Positions 19,494 to 34,765 of a stretch of 46,853 nt of DNA are shown piece by piece; positions within the stretch are counted from its first letter, which is position 1; each line of letters starts with the position of its first letter. The DNA is from a bacterium. Its GTDB lineage: Bacteria > Myxococcota_A > Bradymonadia > UBA7976 > UBA1532. A model generated the notes under the pieces. The model was given only the letters and a program-made list of their open reading frames with translations. It was not told the DNA's origin and did not search any database. Location: positions 1 to 46,853 of the forward strand of contig JAUHXL010000005.1 of the NCBI GenBank assembly GCA_030426945.1. Reading direction: 5' to 3'. A program made the translations under genes and the position numbers.

Positions 19494-22372
19494 TGCGTCC
19501 CTCCCAGGTTCACCTTCACGTACCGCTTCATGCCGGCGACCACGTCGATGCGCACCTCGAAGGGTACCTTCTCGGCGTAGGCGTCGAAGTGCCGCGAGAA
19601 CCGGCGCAGCTTGCTCGCGCCGCCCAGCATGGCCATCGCCTCCGCCTCGGTCACCGCGCCGTGCTGATCCAGGTGGCGGAACAGCGCCCGCACCGCCTCG
19701 GGCAGCGCGGGCAGCCACGCCTCCTCGGGCGGGGGCCGCGACAAGCTCACCTGCCCTTCCCGGCGCGGCGGCGCGCTGACGTCGAAGCGCGCCTCGGTGG
19801 TCGCCGCCTGCACCTCGCCGGTGCCGGGGTGATAGACCGTGACGCTCACCCGGTGCAGGCTCGGGCCCGTCAGCCGGAACTGCACCTCGACGTCCTGCTC
19901 GACCGGCGCCCGCACGACGCCGTCCCGCAGCGTCGCGCCCCGCACGTGGCACACCTCGACCGCCACGTCCGGCGCGTCGACCCCCAGGGCCAGCTCCACC
20001 TCGGCGGCGCGCGCGAAGTTCAGCGCCACCTGATCCACCCGCTCCAGGCGCACCGTCAGCGCGTGCAGCGTCGTCGTGCCCGGCGCCTTCCGCGCCCGCA
20101 CCCGGTACGCCTGCGTATCACCGCCCGCCTTCTGCCGATGCTCGACCACCACCACCGGCACCAATCGCTCCTGCAGGCTGTTGCCGCCGTGCACGAAGTT
20201 CTTGGGCCCACCGGCCGCCTCGAACAGCGCGGTCGTCTCGGGACACATCAGGTGCATCCCATCGACCCCCGCGTACCGCAAGTCGGTCAGCGCCACCCGC
20301 ACCTCGCCGGCGTGATCGACGCCCACCTCGCTCAGCACGTACCGCTGCTTGGGATCGACGCGCCGCCCGTGCGCGTGCACCGGGTGGCTGCCACCGTCCA
20401 GCAGCAGGAAGCCGTGGTCGGCCGTAATCACGAACCGCCGGACCCCCGCGCCCCACAACAGCTGCCAGGCCCCGCGCAGCTTGCGCAGCATGGCCTCGAA
20501 GGCCCCCGCGCCGATCGAGTGGCCGCCCTCGTCGATCTCGCGGCTGTGCACCACCACCAGCGTCGCCGACGCCACCTGCTTCTTCAGCGTCGCCTTGTCG
20601 GTGCGCGTCAGCGTGTCCAGGTCCAGCAGCGGGCATTTGTCGCCCCCCACGCGCCCGTGCATCGCCTTCCGCCGGTCATCGGGGCGCGTCACCTGGAACT
20701 CACCGGTGCGCAGCCCCGTGAACCCTTTCCCCTTGGCGCCGATCACCGGGGTCAGCGCCCCCTCCACCGCCACGGGCGCCAGGGCGTTCATGCCCACCTC
20801 GGTCACCGTCGGCAGCTCGGCCAGCCGCGCGCTCACCCGGACGTGCCGCCCCGGCCCCTCGAGGCCGCGGGCCAGCGCCTGCCCCATCTCGAAGCGCAGC
20901 GCGTCCACCATGAAGTAGGCGGTCTTCGCGCCCTCGCGCGTCAGCGGCCGCACGACCTCGTCGAACAGCGTCCGCTGCTGCAGCGAAGCGTCGGGCAGGA
21001 AGCCCCACGACCGGCAGGCCACGTTGAAGTCCCGCGCCCAACCGTCGGCCCACTCCCGCCAACGCTCCCGCAGCCCGTCCAGGCACGCGCGCAGCGCCTC
21101 GTAGTCGGGCAGCTGCGGAAACAGCAGCGCCTCGCGCCGCTGCTCCAGCTCGCGATGCGCCCGATCGACCTCGGCCCCCCGCTCGACGTACGCGTCCACC
21201 GCCTCGGCCAGGCTCTGCACCGGGCCGAACCCCGCGCCCGCCCGCGCGACGGCGTCGCCCAGCGCGGCCGCCGCGCGCACCAGCGTCCACGCGTCGCGGC
21301 GCTCGTCGCGCACCCACACCGACTTGCCGTCCAGCCGCGCCGCCGCCCACGCCGCAGCCTCGGCCCAGCGCCCGGCCCCCAGCGCACCCAGCGCGGCCTC
21401 GTACAGCCGCCGCTCCTCGAATCGGAACGTGTCGATGCGCCCCAGCGTCTCGGCGGTCGCCGCCCGCCGGTCGGCCTCCAGCCAGTCTTCGGTCTCGTCG
21501 GCCGTGCGCGTGTAGTACGCGGCGTCGCGCGTCCGAAGATCGACCGCCAGCGCGCAGCACGCCTTCCGCACGGCCTCGGGCAGCGCCTGCACCGGCGCCA
21601 ATGCCGGCGTCCGGGGCGATCCCTCGAGATCCGTCACGAACTCCACCGCCAGCGCCCAGCTCGTGACCGCGAACGCCACGTCGGCGGGGGCCGCGGGCCA
21701 CCGGCCCATCAGCACCTGCGCCCGCCAGGCGTCGGGCACGCCGCACCGCGCCGCCAGCACCTCCCACACTGCGTCGGCGTCGGTGCCCCCTCCGCCCGTC
21801 AGCCGTCCCGATACATAGCCGCTGGCCCCTGGCGCTCCGCGCAGGTCGTCCACCAGCGCCCCCAACGCCATCGGCTGAAGCTGCGCCGCCAACCCGGTGC
21901 CCGGCCCCGCGAGCTGCTCGGCCAGCCACGCGTCGGCCATGTCGAGCGTCAACCCCTCCGTCTCGAGGAACCGCGTCAACACCTCGGGCCGCACGCGCCC
22001 CGCGGCCGCGTCGGTCACCGCCTTGGCCAGCCCCTTCCGATACCGCGCCCCCGCCAGGTACAGCTCGTACAGGGGCGTCGCCTTCACCGTCTCTTCGGTG
22101 AACCCCGGCAGGTGCACCAGCAACCGGCTCTCGCCCGCGTCGTCGGCGACGCCGTCGAGACCCAGCATCAGCTCGAGGAAGCTGCCCCGGTACGCCCGCA
22201 CCGCGTAGCCCGCGCCGTCCTGCGCGCTGGTCGTCGCCAGGCGGTCGACGAAACCGTCGAAGTGGCCGTGCACGTCCAGCCACACGGCCACCGTGTGCCG
22301 CCGCACGTAGGTGGCGACGTCTTCGCTCAAGGCGGCCGAAACCGGCCGGTCGTCACCCATGCCCTCACCCAT
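19490..22372 (-). CDS. pglZ: PglZ-domain protein (alkaline-phosphatase fold) of BREX
   Basis: The 960-residue protein carries the PglZ domain, the hallmark of all BREX systems. Metal-site motifs of the alkaline phosphatase superfamily are visible: D490 in FMVDALRFEMG, H-S-R-E-I-D-E-G near 600, and ITADHGF with D652/H653. The N-terminal half is helical with no other known fold; the C-terminus has beta-rich and winged-helix-like stretches. PglZ is needed for BREX function in characterised systems and is proposed to act on nucleic acid or phosphoester substrates. The ATG at 22372 overlaps the end of the DUF4276 gene by 8 bases; an alternative ATG at 22360 exists. Its TGA overlaps the brxD GTG. 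Confidence 0.93.
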   Translation of the reverse strand: MGEGMGDDRPVSAALSEDVATYVRRHTVAVWLDVHGHFDGFVDRLATTSAQDGAGYAVRAYRGSFLELMLGLDGVADDAGESRLLVHLPGFTEETVKATPLYELYLAGARYRKGLAKAVTDAAAGRVRPEVLTRFLETEGLTLDMADAWLAEQLAGPGTGLAAQLQPMALGALVDDLRGAPGASGYVSGRLTGGGGTDADAVWEVLAARCGVPDAWRAQVLMGRWPAAPADVAFAVTSWALAVEFVTDLEGSPRTPALAPVQALPEAVRKACCALAVDLRTRDAAYYTRTADETEDWLEADRRAATAETLGRIDTFRFEERRLYEAALGALGAGRWAEAAAWAAARLDGKSVWVRDERRDAWTLVRAAAALGDAVARAGAGFGPVQSLAEAVDAYVERGAEVDRAHRELEQRREALLFPQLPDYEALRACLDGLRERWREWADGWARDFNVACRSWGFLPDASLQQRTLFDEVVRPLTREGAKTAYFMVDALRFEMGQALARGLEGPGRHVRVSARLAELPTVTEVGMNALAPVAVEGALTPVIGAKGKGFTGLRTGEFQVTRPDDRRKAMHGRVGGDKCPLLDLDTLTRTDKATLKKQVASATLVVVHSREIDEGGHSIGAGAFEAMLRKLRGAWQLLWGAGVRRFVITADHGFLLLDGGSHPVHAHGRRVDPKQRYVLSEVGVDHAGEVRVALTDLRYAGVDGMHLMCPETTALFEAAGGPKNFVHGGNSLQERLVPVVVVEHRQKAGGDTQAYRVRARKAPGTTTLHALTVRLERVDQVALNFARAAEVELALGVDAPDVAVEVCHVRGATLRDGVVRAPVEQDVEVQFRLTGPSLHRVSVTVYHPGTGEVQAATTEARFDVSAPPRREGQVSLSRPPPEEAWLPALPEAVRALFRHLDQHGAVTEAEAMAMLGGASKLRRFSRHFDAYAEKVPFEVRIDVVAGMKRYVKVNLGGTQ

Positions 22373-22931
22373 GCCCCCGCGCCCCCTCCGCCACCACGCG
22401 CCGCACGCCCTCGACGAAGACCGTGAAGCTGCGCGACCGGTCGTTGTCCAGGCGCACGCGCGGGCCCATCTCGCGCGCGCCGTTCAGCTTGCCGAAGCTG
22501 GGCACCAACCGGACCATCTCGGCGCTCGGTGTACCCAGCACATCGGGCGTCCGGTACTTCTTCTTGTCCTGCTTCGTCGCGTGGCGCGTGCCGAAGGCCG
22601 CGTCGACGGCCGCGAGATCGGCCAGGTACCAGGCCTCGAGCGCTCGACAGACGATGCGGACCAGGGTCTCGGGATGTCCACCCTCGGCGCACAGCGCGCG
22701 CAGCCGGGCCTTGATCGTGCGGCAGTCGCCGCTGTCCTGATCGCGCACCACGATGAAGCGTGCCGCGGGATCCTGCCAGCCGCGCAGCTTGCGGGGGATG
22801 GACTTCTCGAGATCCTGCTTCCCTTGATGAGGGATCAGCTTGAAGCCCACGCCCGCCGGCAGCAGCCGCGGCAGCAGACCTTCGAGGAACAGCTTCATGG
22901 AAGGCTCCTCGAGCAGGAACACCAGCGTCAC
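22365..22931 (-). CDS. DUF4276 (TOPRIM-like) protein paired with the upstream ATPase
   Basis: The 188-residue protein matches DUF4276. Conserved features are FLLEEPSMKLFLEGLLPR at the start, HQGKQDLEKSIPRKLRGW, FIVVRDQDSGDC and VCRALEAWYLADL. E8/E9 followed by D64-x-D66 has the acidic layout of a TOPRIM catalytic site (inference), which in OLD and Gabija-type nucleases cuts DNA. The GTG at 22931 overlaps the TGA of the ATPase gene by four bases, so the two are translationally coupled and are best viewed as a two-protein ATPase/nuclease unit. This pair is not part of the canonical BREX gene set. It lies between pglX and pglZ, in the same transcript. Confidence 0.82.
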   Translation of the reverse strand: MTLVFLLEEPSMKLFLEGLLPRLLPAGVGFKLIPHQGKQDLEKSIPRKLRGWQDPAARFIVVRDQDSGDCRTIKARLRALCAEGGHPETLVRIVCRALEAWYLADLAAVDAAFGTRHATKQDKKKYRTPDVLGTPSAEMVRLVPSFGKLNGAREMGPRVRLDNDRSRSFTVFVEGVRRVVAEGARGHG

Positions 22932-24103
22932 GGGTTGGCGCTCCCCAGCAACCCCTGCCGCCACAGCGCGCCCAGCGTGTCGCCCTCGGCCAGCAGGGCG
23001 CGCACCTGCGCGTCGTCGGCCGCCCGGTGCACGGTGGTGAAGCCCCGTCGCTTTTCGAGCCAATACACCTCGCTCACGTCGGCGGCGTCGAGCACCTCGG
23101 GCGAGTGCGTGCTGGCCATCACCTGCCCGCCTCGGCGGGCGTAGTCGCGGAACTCCTCGACCAGCTCGCCCAGCAGCGTCGGGTAGAGCTGGTTCTCGGG
23201 CTCTTCGATGCACAGCAGCGGGTGCGGCGACGGATCGTGCAGCAGCACCAGGTAAGCGAACATCTTGATGGTGCCGTCGGACACGTAGCGCGCGATGAAG
23301 GGATCCCGGAACGACCCATCCTGGAAGCGCAGCACCAGCCGCCCGTCCACGGTCTGCGCGGCCTGTACGTCCGCGACGCCGGGCACCCGCGCCTTCATGC
23401 GCGCCAGCACGCGCTCGAACACCGCGGGATGGTGTTCGTACAGGTACTGCGTCACCAGCGGCAGGTTCTCGCCCGCCGGCGACAGGTGCTCGGCGTAGCC
23501 CGTCTCTTGGCTGGGCCGCGCCGCCTGGATGTGGAAGTCCGACAGGTGCCAGCTCTCGATCAGCCGGCGCAGGCTGGACACCACGCGGAACTTCTCGAAC
23601 TGCCCCAGCCCCTTGATGGCCAGGATGTCCGGCGCGTTCAGCCGCTGCGGCTCGCGCTCCATCTCGGCGTCCGGCACGTCGTAGTCGGCCTCGTTGGTGA
23701 CCGCCGTGCCCTCGCCGTGGCGAAAGTCGAGGAAGTGCCAGGGCTTGCCGTGCTGCCCGCGCCGGTACTTCAGCAGCTCGCGCTCGGCCACCACGCGGCC
23801 GTCGCGCTCGCCCACCTGGAGCTGGTAGGTCACCAAGGGGCCGTCGTCGTGCTCGCGGAACTTCACCTCGACGACGATGGGCCCATCACACCCGCGGCTG
23901 CGCAGCTCTTTGAACCCGCCGCGCTTCGCCACCGCGGCGCTCAGGTTGTTCTGCAGCGCGTCGCGCAGGAAGCCGAACACCTCGAACAGTGTCGTCTTGC
24001 CGCTGCCGTTGGCCCCCACGAAGAAGGCCAGCGGCGGCAGATCGGCGATGTCTACGTGGCGGAACACCCGGAAGTTGTCGATCCGCAGCCTCTCGATCCG
24101 CAC
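22928..24103 (-). CDS. AAA/ABC-type ATPase (OLD/SMC-like), partner of DUF4276
   Basis: The 391-residue ATPase opens with RIERLRIDNFRVF, typical of OLD- and RecF-like ATPases. It has Walker A GANGSGKTT with K36 and a YVSDGTIK segment in the signature-motif position. Walker B is LLCIEEPENQLYP near residue 300, and the switch His lies in STHSPE near 335. No membrane segment is present. The GTG at 24103 has AAGGAGG upstream with 8-base spacing, 21 bases after the pglX stop. It ends in a 4-base overlap with the DUF4276 gene. Such ATPase plus DUF4276 pairs occur in defence islands, and I infer an OLD-like sensor ATPase controlling the TOPRIM-like partner. Confidence 0.87.
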   Translation of the reverse strand: MRIERLRIDNFRVFRHVDIADLPPLAFFVGANGSGKTTLFEVFGFLRDALQNNLSAAVAKRGGFKELRSRGCDGPIVVEVKFREHDDGPLVTYQLQVGERDGRVVAERELLKYRRGQHGKPWHFLDFRHGEGTAVTNEADYDVPDAEMEREPQRLNAPDILAIKGLGQFEKFRVVSSLRRLIESWHLSDFHIQAARPSQETGYAEHLSPAGENLPLVTQYLYEHHPAVFERVLARMKARVPGVADVQAAQTVDGRLVLRFQDGSFRDPFIARYVSDGTIKMFAYLVLLHDPSPHPLLCIEEPENQLYPTLLGELVEEFRDYARRGGQVMASTHSPEVLDAADVSEVYWLEKRRGFTTVHRAADDAQVRALLAEGDTLGALWRQGLLGSANP

Positions 24104-24124
24104 CGCGCGCGCCTCCTTCGCTGG

Positions 24125-28362
<4,238 letters not shown>

Positions 28363-28372
<10 letters not shown>

Positions 28373-28898
28373 GCGACCTCCCATCGTGCATCGGGTCGCG
28401 AGCGGCTGCCGGCCCACCCAGGTCCACTGGGCCACCAGGCCAACGTGCCCGTGCCCGTGCCCGTGCCCGTGCCCGAAATCCCGCGCCCACGTGGGCCGCC
28501 AGCCCAGCGCGCAGGTCCACGAAGGCCGCCCGCGTCCCTGGGTCGTCCACGCAGGCAGCGCGCCCACGCGCGCGCGCCCGAACGCTCGCGCCGTCCGTCG
28601 CGATCGCCGAGCCGCCGCCTCCCGACCCCGTTCGGGCACGGGCACGGGCACGGGCACGGGCACGTTTTCGGACCGAGCGCTGCGCCCAACCCCACCGCGG
28701 TGCTCATCGATGCCCTGCTCGCGGGTCGTCCACTCAGGCACCACGCCCACGCGCTCGCGCCCGAACGCTCGCGCCGTCCGTCGCGATCCCCGTGCCGCCG
28801 CCTCCCGACCCCGTTCGGGCACAGGCACGGGCCCGTCTTCGGACCGAGCGCTGCGCCCAGCCCCACCGCGGTGCTCATCGATGCGTCCCTCGCACCGC

Positions 28899-28902
<4 letters not shown>
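28363..28902 (-). CDS. possible translated linker ORF between brxC and pglX (179 residues, repeat-encoded)
   Basis: This frame starts at a GTG overlapping the brxC TGA by four bases (GTGA) and ends at a TGA overlapping the second pglX ATG by four bases (ATGA), the same coupling seen elsewhere in this operon. The product is Arg/Gly/Pro-rich. It contains two copies of MSTAVGLGAALGPKT followed by a variable Cys-Pro run and NGVGRRR, then a Gly-Thr run near residue 150. No family is recognised. Several other frames are also open here, so openness alone is not evidence; the double overlap is. It may serve mainly to carry ribosomes from brxC to pglX. Confidence 0.35.
28443..28665. repeat. 35-bp perfect inverted repeat built from five hexamer units
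   Basis: Bases 28443-28477, with five CGTGCC-type units, are the exact reverse complement of 28631-28665, separated by 153 bases. In the pglX leader RNA these arms could pair into a very stable stem 70 bases upstream of the start codon. They could also form a cruciform in DNA. Copy number could vary by slippage. An effect on pglX expression is inference. Confidence 0.8.
28540..28713. repeat. direct repeat, copy 1, in the brxC-pglX interval
   Basis: About 174 bp, closely matching the second copy at 28723-28884. It includes the five-unit hexamer run. It ends with a 16-base sequence (28695-28710) identical to 28354-28369 at the pglX start, so on the minus strand each copy carries an ATG and the first codons of pglX (MSTA). 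Together with copy 2 and the inverted hexamers this accounts for the 526-base interval 28373-28898, which has no other gene. Confidence 0.85.
28723..28884. repeat. direct repeat, copy 2, in the brxC-pglX interval
   Basis: About 162 bp, aligned to copy 1 at an offset of 183 bases, falling to 171 after the hexamer run because this copy has only three degenerate hexamer units. The 16-base pglX-start sequence recurs at 28866-28881. The net spacing of 171 keeps the linker ORF in frame through both copies. Confidence 0.85.
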
Positions 28903-32543
<3,641 letters not shown>

Positions 32544-32550
32544 CGGCGCC

Positions 32551-33189
32551 TCACGAATAGATGCGGGGGCGGTAGTCGCGATCGGGGTCCAGGACGCCCA
32601 TGAACGAGAGGCCCGCCTCGTGCTTGCGCTCGCCCGGGTACAGCAGGACGACCGGCACGTTGCGGGTGCGGCCGTCGAGGTGCTTCAGCAGGGCCGAGGT
32701 GCGCAGGAAGGGGTACAGGGCGCCCGCGCGGCCGACCAGCACGAGGGTGCGGTCGGCCTGATCCGGGTGGGCCTCGACGAAGTCGGTGACGATGCGGGCG
32801 CAGTCGGCGGCGATGCCCTCGGGTCCCTCGAGCAGGCGGACCACCTTGCCGGCCAGATAGTTGAGGGCGCGGGGGTGGCCACGGTCGGCCAGGCTGCGCT
32901 CCATGGCGGCGATGCGGGCCAGCTGATCGTCGCCCAGGGCGCGCAGGCGGTCGAGCATCAGGCGGTGCAGCGAGACGGTCAGGGTGACCCAGCCGTGGGA
33001 CTGCAGATCGGCGACCAGGCGGTGGGCGTGGGCGCGCAGGGCGAACTCCTCGCGGGGGTCGTACTGCAGGATGGCGAAGCGGTAGTTGCGCATCGTGCTG
33101 ATGCGGGGGCCGTCGTCGTGGATCAGGTCGGCGCGCAGGGCGGCGAAGGCGCCGTCGACCTTGGGGCGCTCGAAGCTCATTTGGCTCAT
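32551..33189 (-). CDS. brxB: BREX protein BrxB (DUF1788 family)
   Basis: The 212-residue protein fits BrxB/DUF1788. It contains NYRFAILQYDPREEFALRAH, a helical middle, and an alpha/beta end with LVLVGRAGALYPFLRTSALL and VPVVLLYPGERKHEAGLSFMG, which is highly conserved in this family. No catalytic motif is known. The ATG at 33189 overlaps the brxA stop by four bases (ATGA); a second ATG at 33180 is possible. BrxB is small, cytoplasmic and required in characterised BREX loci, probably as part of the BrxC/PglZ complex. Larger in-frame extensions are Arg/Pro-rich and overlap brxA. Confidence 0.9.
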   Translation of the reverse strand: MSQMSFERPKVDGAFAALRADLIHDDGPRISTMRNYRFAILQYDPREEFALRAHAHRLVADLQSHGWVTLTVSLHRLMLDRLRALGDDQLARIAAMERSLADRGHPRALNYLAGKVVRLLEGPEGIAADCARIVTDFVEAHPDQADRTLVLVGRAGALYPFLRTSALLKHLDGRTRNVPVVLLYPGERKHEAGLSFMGVLDPDRDYRPRIYS

Positions 33190-33974
33190 CGGGCCACCTC
33201 GGCGGACGGGCGCGGGTCGAGGGGCAGCGTCGCCTCGGCCCAGGCGCGCAGGTCGGCGTGCTCGAAGGTCAGGTCGGTCAGCGCGCCCATGCGGGCGAAG
33301 GCGACGCCGGGCAGGCGCCGCAGGCGGTCGTCGAGCGCGCGGCCGACGAGGCCGACCGACACGAGGTACGGGTTGTCGGTGAGGGTGCCGGTGTGGTCGA
33401 CGCCGCGCAGCAGGTACAGCAGGTACGCGAGGGCGTCGTCGGGCACGGTGGGGAAGACCACCGGGCGGGGGTCGCGATTGGCGGCCACCAGACCCGCGGC
33501 GTAGGCCGACGAGAGCAGCTTCGAGGCGAACTGGACGCAGGTGGCGGCGGTCCAGCGGGCCGGGCCCACGCGGGTGACCCAGTCGGCGACGTGGTCGCGG
33601 GTGACGGTGGGCCGGGTCGCGGCGTGCCGGGCGATGAGGCACTCGGCGGTGAAGGCGCGGTAGAGGGGGTCGGCCAGCTGCAGGTGCCAATGGCCCACCA
33701 GGACGCGCACGTCGGGGCTCATGGACGACCAGCGGTGCAGCACGTCGAGGGCCTGAGGATACGCGTCGAAGCGCAGGCGGAAGTTGGCCAGCAGCACCTC
33801 GACGCGGGCCATGCTGCGCGCGCCGAACCAGTAGTCGGCGAAGGCCTCGGCCGCGGCGGGCGGCTCGGCCGCAGGATCGCGGCGCTGCCAGTACGCGCGG
33901 GCCGGCTCGACCTCGAGGGCGCACTTCATCAGCCGGGTGTGCAGCGCGGCGACTTCGGCGGGGCGGTCGCTCAC
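33186..33974 (-). CDS. brxA: BREX protein BrxA (DUF1819 family)
   Basis: The 262-residue helical protein fits BrxA/DUF1819: an early helix MKCALEVEPARAYW, then FADYWFGARSMARVEVLLANFRLRFDAYP, then VGHWHLQLADPLYRAFTAECL. Characterised BrxA proteins are small DNA-binding proteins (known). The GTG at 33974 was chosen because it overlaps the brxE TGA by GTGA and the conserved region starts soon after; the much longer in-frame extension is low complexity. It precedes brxB with another 4-base overlap, so stoichiometry of BrxE, BrxA and BrxB is probably set by coupled translation. Confidence 0.88.
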   Translation of the reverse strand: MSDRPAEVAALHTRLMKCALEVEPARAYWQRRDPAAEPPAAAEAFADYWFGARSMARVEVLLANFRLRFDAYPQALDVLHRWSSMSPDVRVLVGHWHLQLADPLYRAFTAECLIARHAATRPTVTRDHVADWVTRVGPARWTAATCVQFASKLLSSAYAAGLVAANRDPRPVVFPTVPDDALAYLLYLLRGVDHTGTLTDNPYLVSVGLVGRALDDRLRRLPGVAFARMGALTDLTFEHADLRAWAEATLPLDPRPSAEVAR

Positions 33975-34540
33975 GCGTCCTTCCGATGGTGCGGCAGCGG
34001 GTAGTCGTCGGTCAGGGGGCGCAGGGCGGCGACGAGCTGGCGGGCGCGGCGCGCGGGCGCGTCCGACGCGCCGGTCACGCGGCGACCGGTCGGGGCCTTC
34101 TGGAAGGTGACGGTCCCCTGCCCGTCGCACCACGCGTCGAAGTCGGCGCTCGACCAGGCGTCGCGGGTCACGACGCTGGCCAACCCCGGCAGGGCGACGA
34201 GGGGGTCGGGCTGTTCGTGCTTCAGCTGCTGCAGGCGGTCGTCGAGCTGCTCGTCGATCTCGAAGCCGAAGCGGAACAGGGTGTAGAGGCGGTCGGGATC
34301 GGCGTCGCGGGCGCGGCCCCAGGCGTCCACACGCCGCGCCGCCTCGCGCGCCGACTGCAGCGCGGCCCACACCGCGGTCTCGGGGAACATGCGGCGAAAC
34401 AGATCCTCGCCGCCGAACTCGCTGGCGAGGTCGGTGTTCCACCAGCCGAGACGCTCGGGCTCGGCGCTGCGCTCGCCGGCCCACGCCACCGCGAGCTGCA
34501 GGGTGAGGACGGCGTCGAGATCGGGGATCGGGATGAGCAT
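33971..34540 (-). CDS. brxE: BREX type 6 protein BrxE
   Basis: The 189-residue protein matches the BrxE family that defines type 6 BREX: DLDAVLTLQLAVAWAGE, LGWWNTDLASEFGGEDLFRR, AALQSAREAARRVD and LYTLFRFGFEIDEQLDDRLQQL. The protein is helical and probably cytoplasmic; its function is unknown. The ATG at 34540 was chosen because similarity starts there; 28 upstream in-frame residues are low complexity. It is the first gene of the BREX operon, 225 bases downstream of the beta-CASP gene on the same strand. No convincing promoter was found in that gap, so the operon promoter may lie there in a form I cannot recognise. Confidence 0.87.
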   Translation of the reverse strand: MLIPIPDLDAVLTLQLAVAWAGERSAEPERLGWWNTDLASEFGGEDLFRRMFPETAVWAALQSAREAARRVDAWGRARDADPDRLYTLFRFGFEIDEQLDDRLQQLKHEQPDPLVALPGLASVVTRDAWSSADFDAWCDGQGTVTFQKAPTGRRVTGASDAPARRARQLVAALRPLTDDYPLPHHRKDA

Positions 34541-34699
34541 GCTCGCCTGGAGTCCGGTGAATCGATGCGCGAAGCCCTGCACGGCCGACGCCCGTGCCGG
34601 CCCGCGCGGGCGGTAGGAAACCACGGCCGGGGGCGGAGGCGGGAGACTGAACGTGTGTACCGTTGGTCGCCGCGCGGCCGGCGATGGCTCCGGACGCCG

Positions 34700-34720
34700 C
34701 GGGCCATCGTCGAAGGCCCG
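34700..34720 (-). terminator. weak hairpin after the beta-CASP nuclease gene
   Basis: A 6-bp stem (CGGGCC with GGCCCG) and 9-base loop lies 46 bases past the stop of the minus-strand nuclease gene, upstream of brxE. No U-run follows. It could end that transcript before the BREX operon, but the evidence is only the stem. Confidence 0.22.
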
Positions 34721-34765
34721 ACGCCTGCGGCTGAGACCCCCCGGCCACGCGCGCCCGAGCAGAGC

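Noticed and set aside
28373-28828. N-terminal extension of PglX through the repeats (VPVPVP-rich)
   Set aside because: PglX similarity and a GGGAGG site place the start at 28372 or 28366; the extension only reads the hexamer repeats in one more frame.
28443-28884. CRISPR array or tandem-repeat array in the brxC-pglX gap
   Set aside because: Only two long direct copies and hexamer runs are present; there are no regularly spaced short repeats with unique spacers, and no cas genes.
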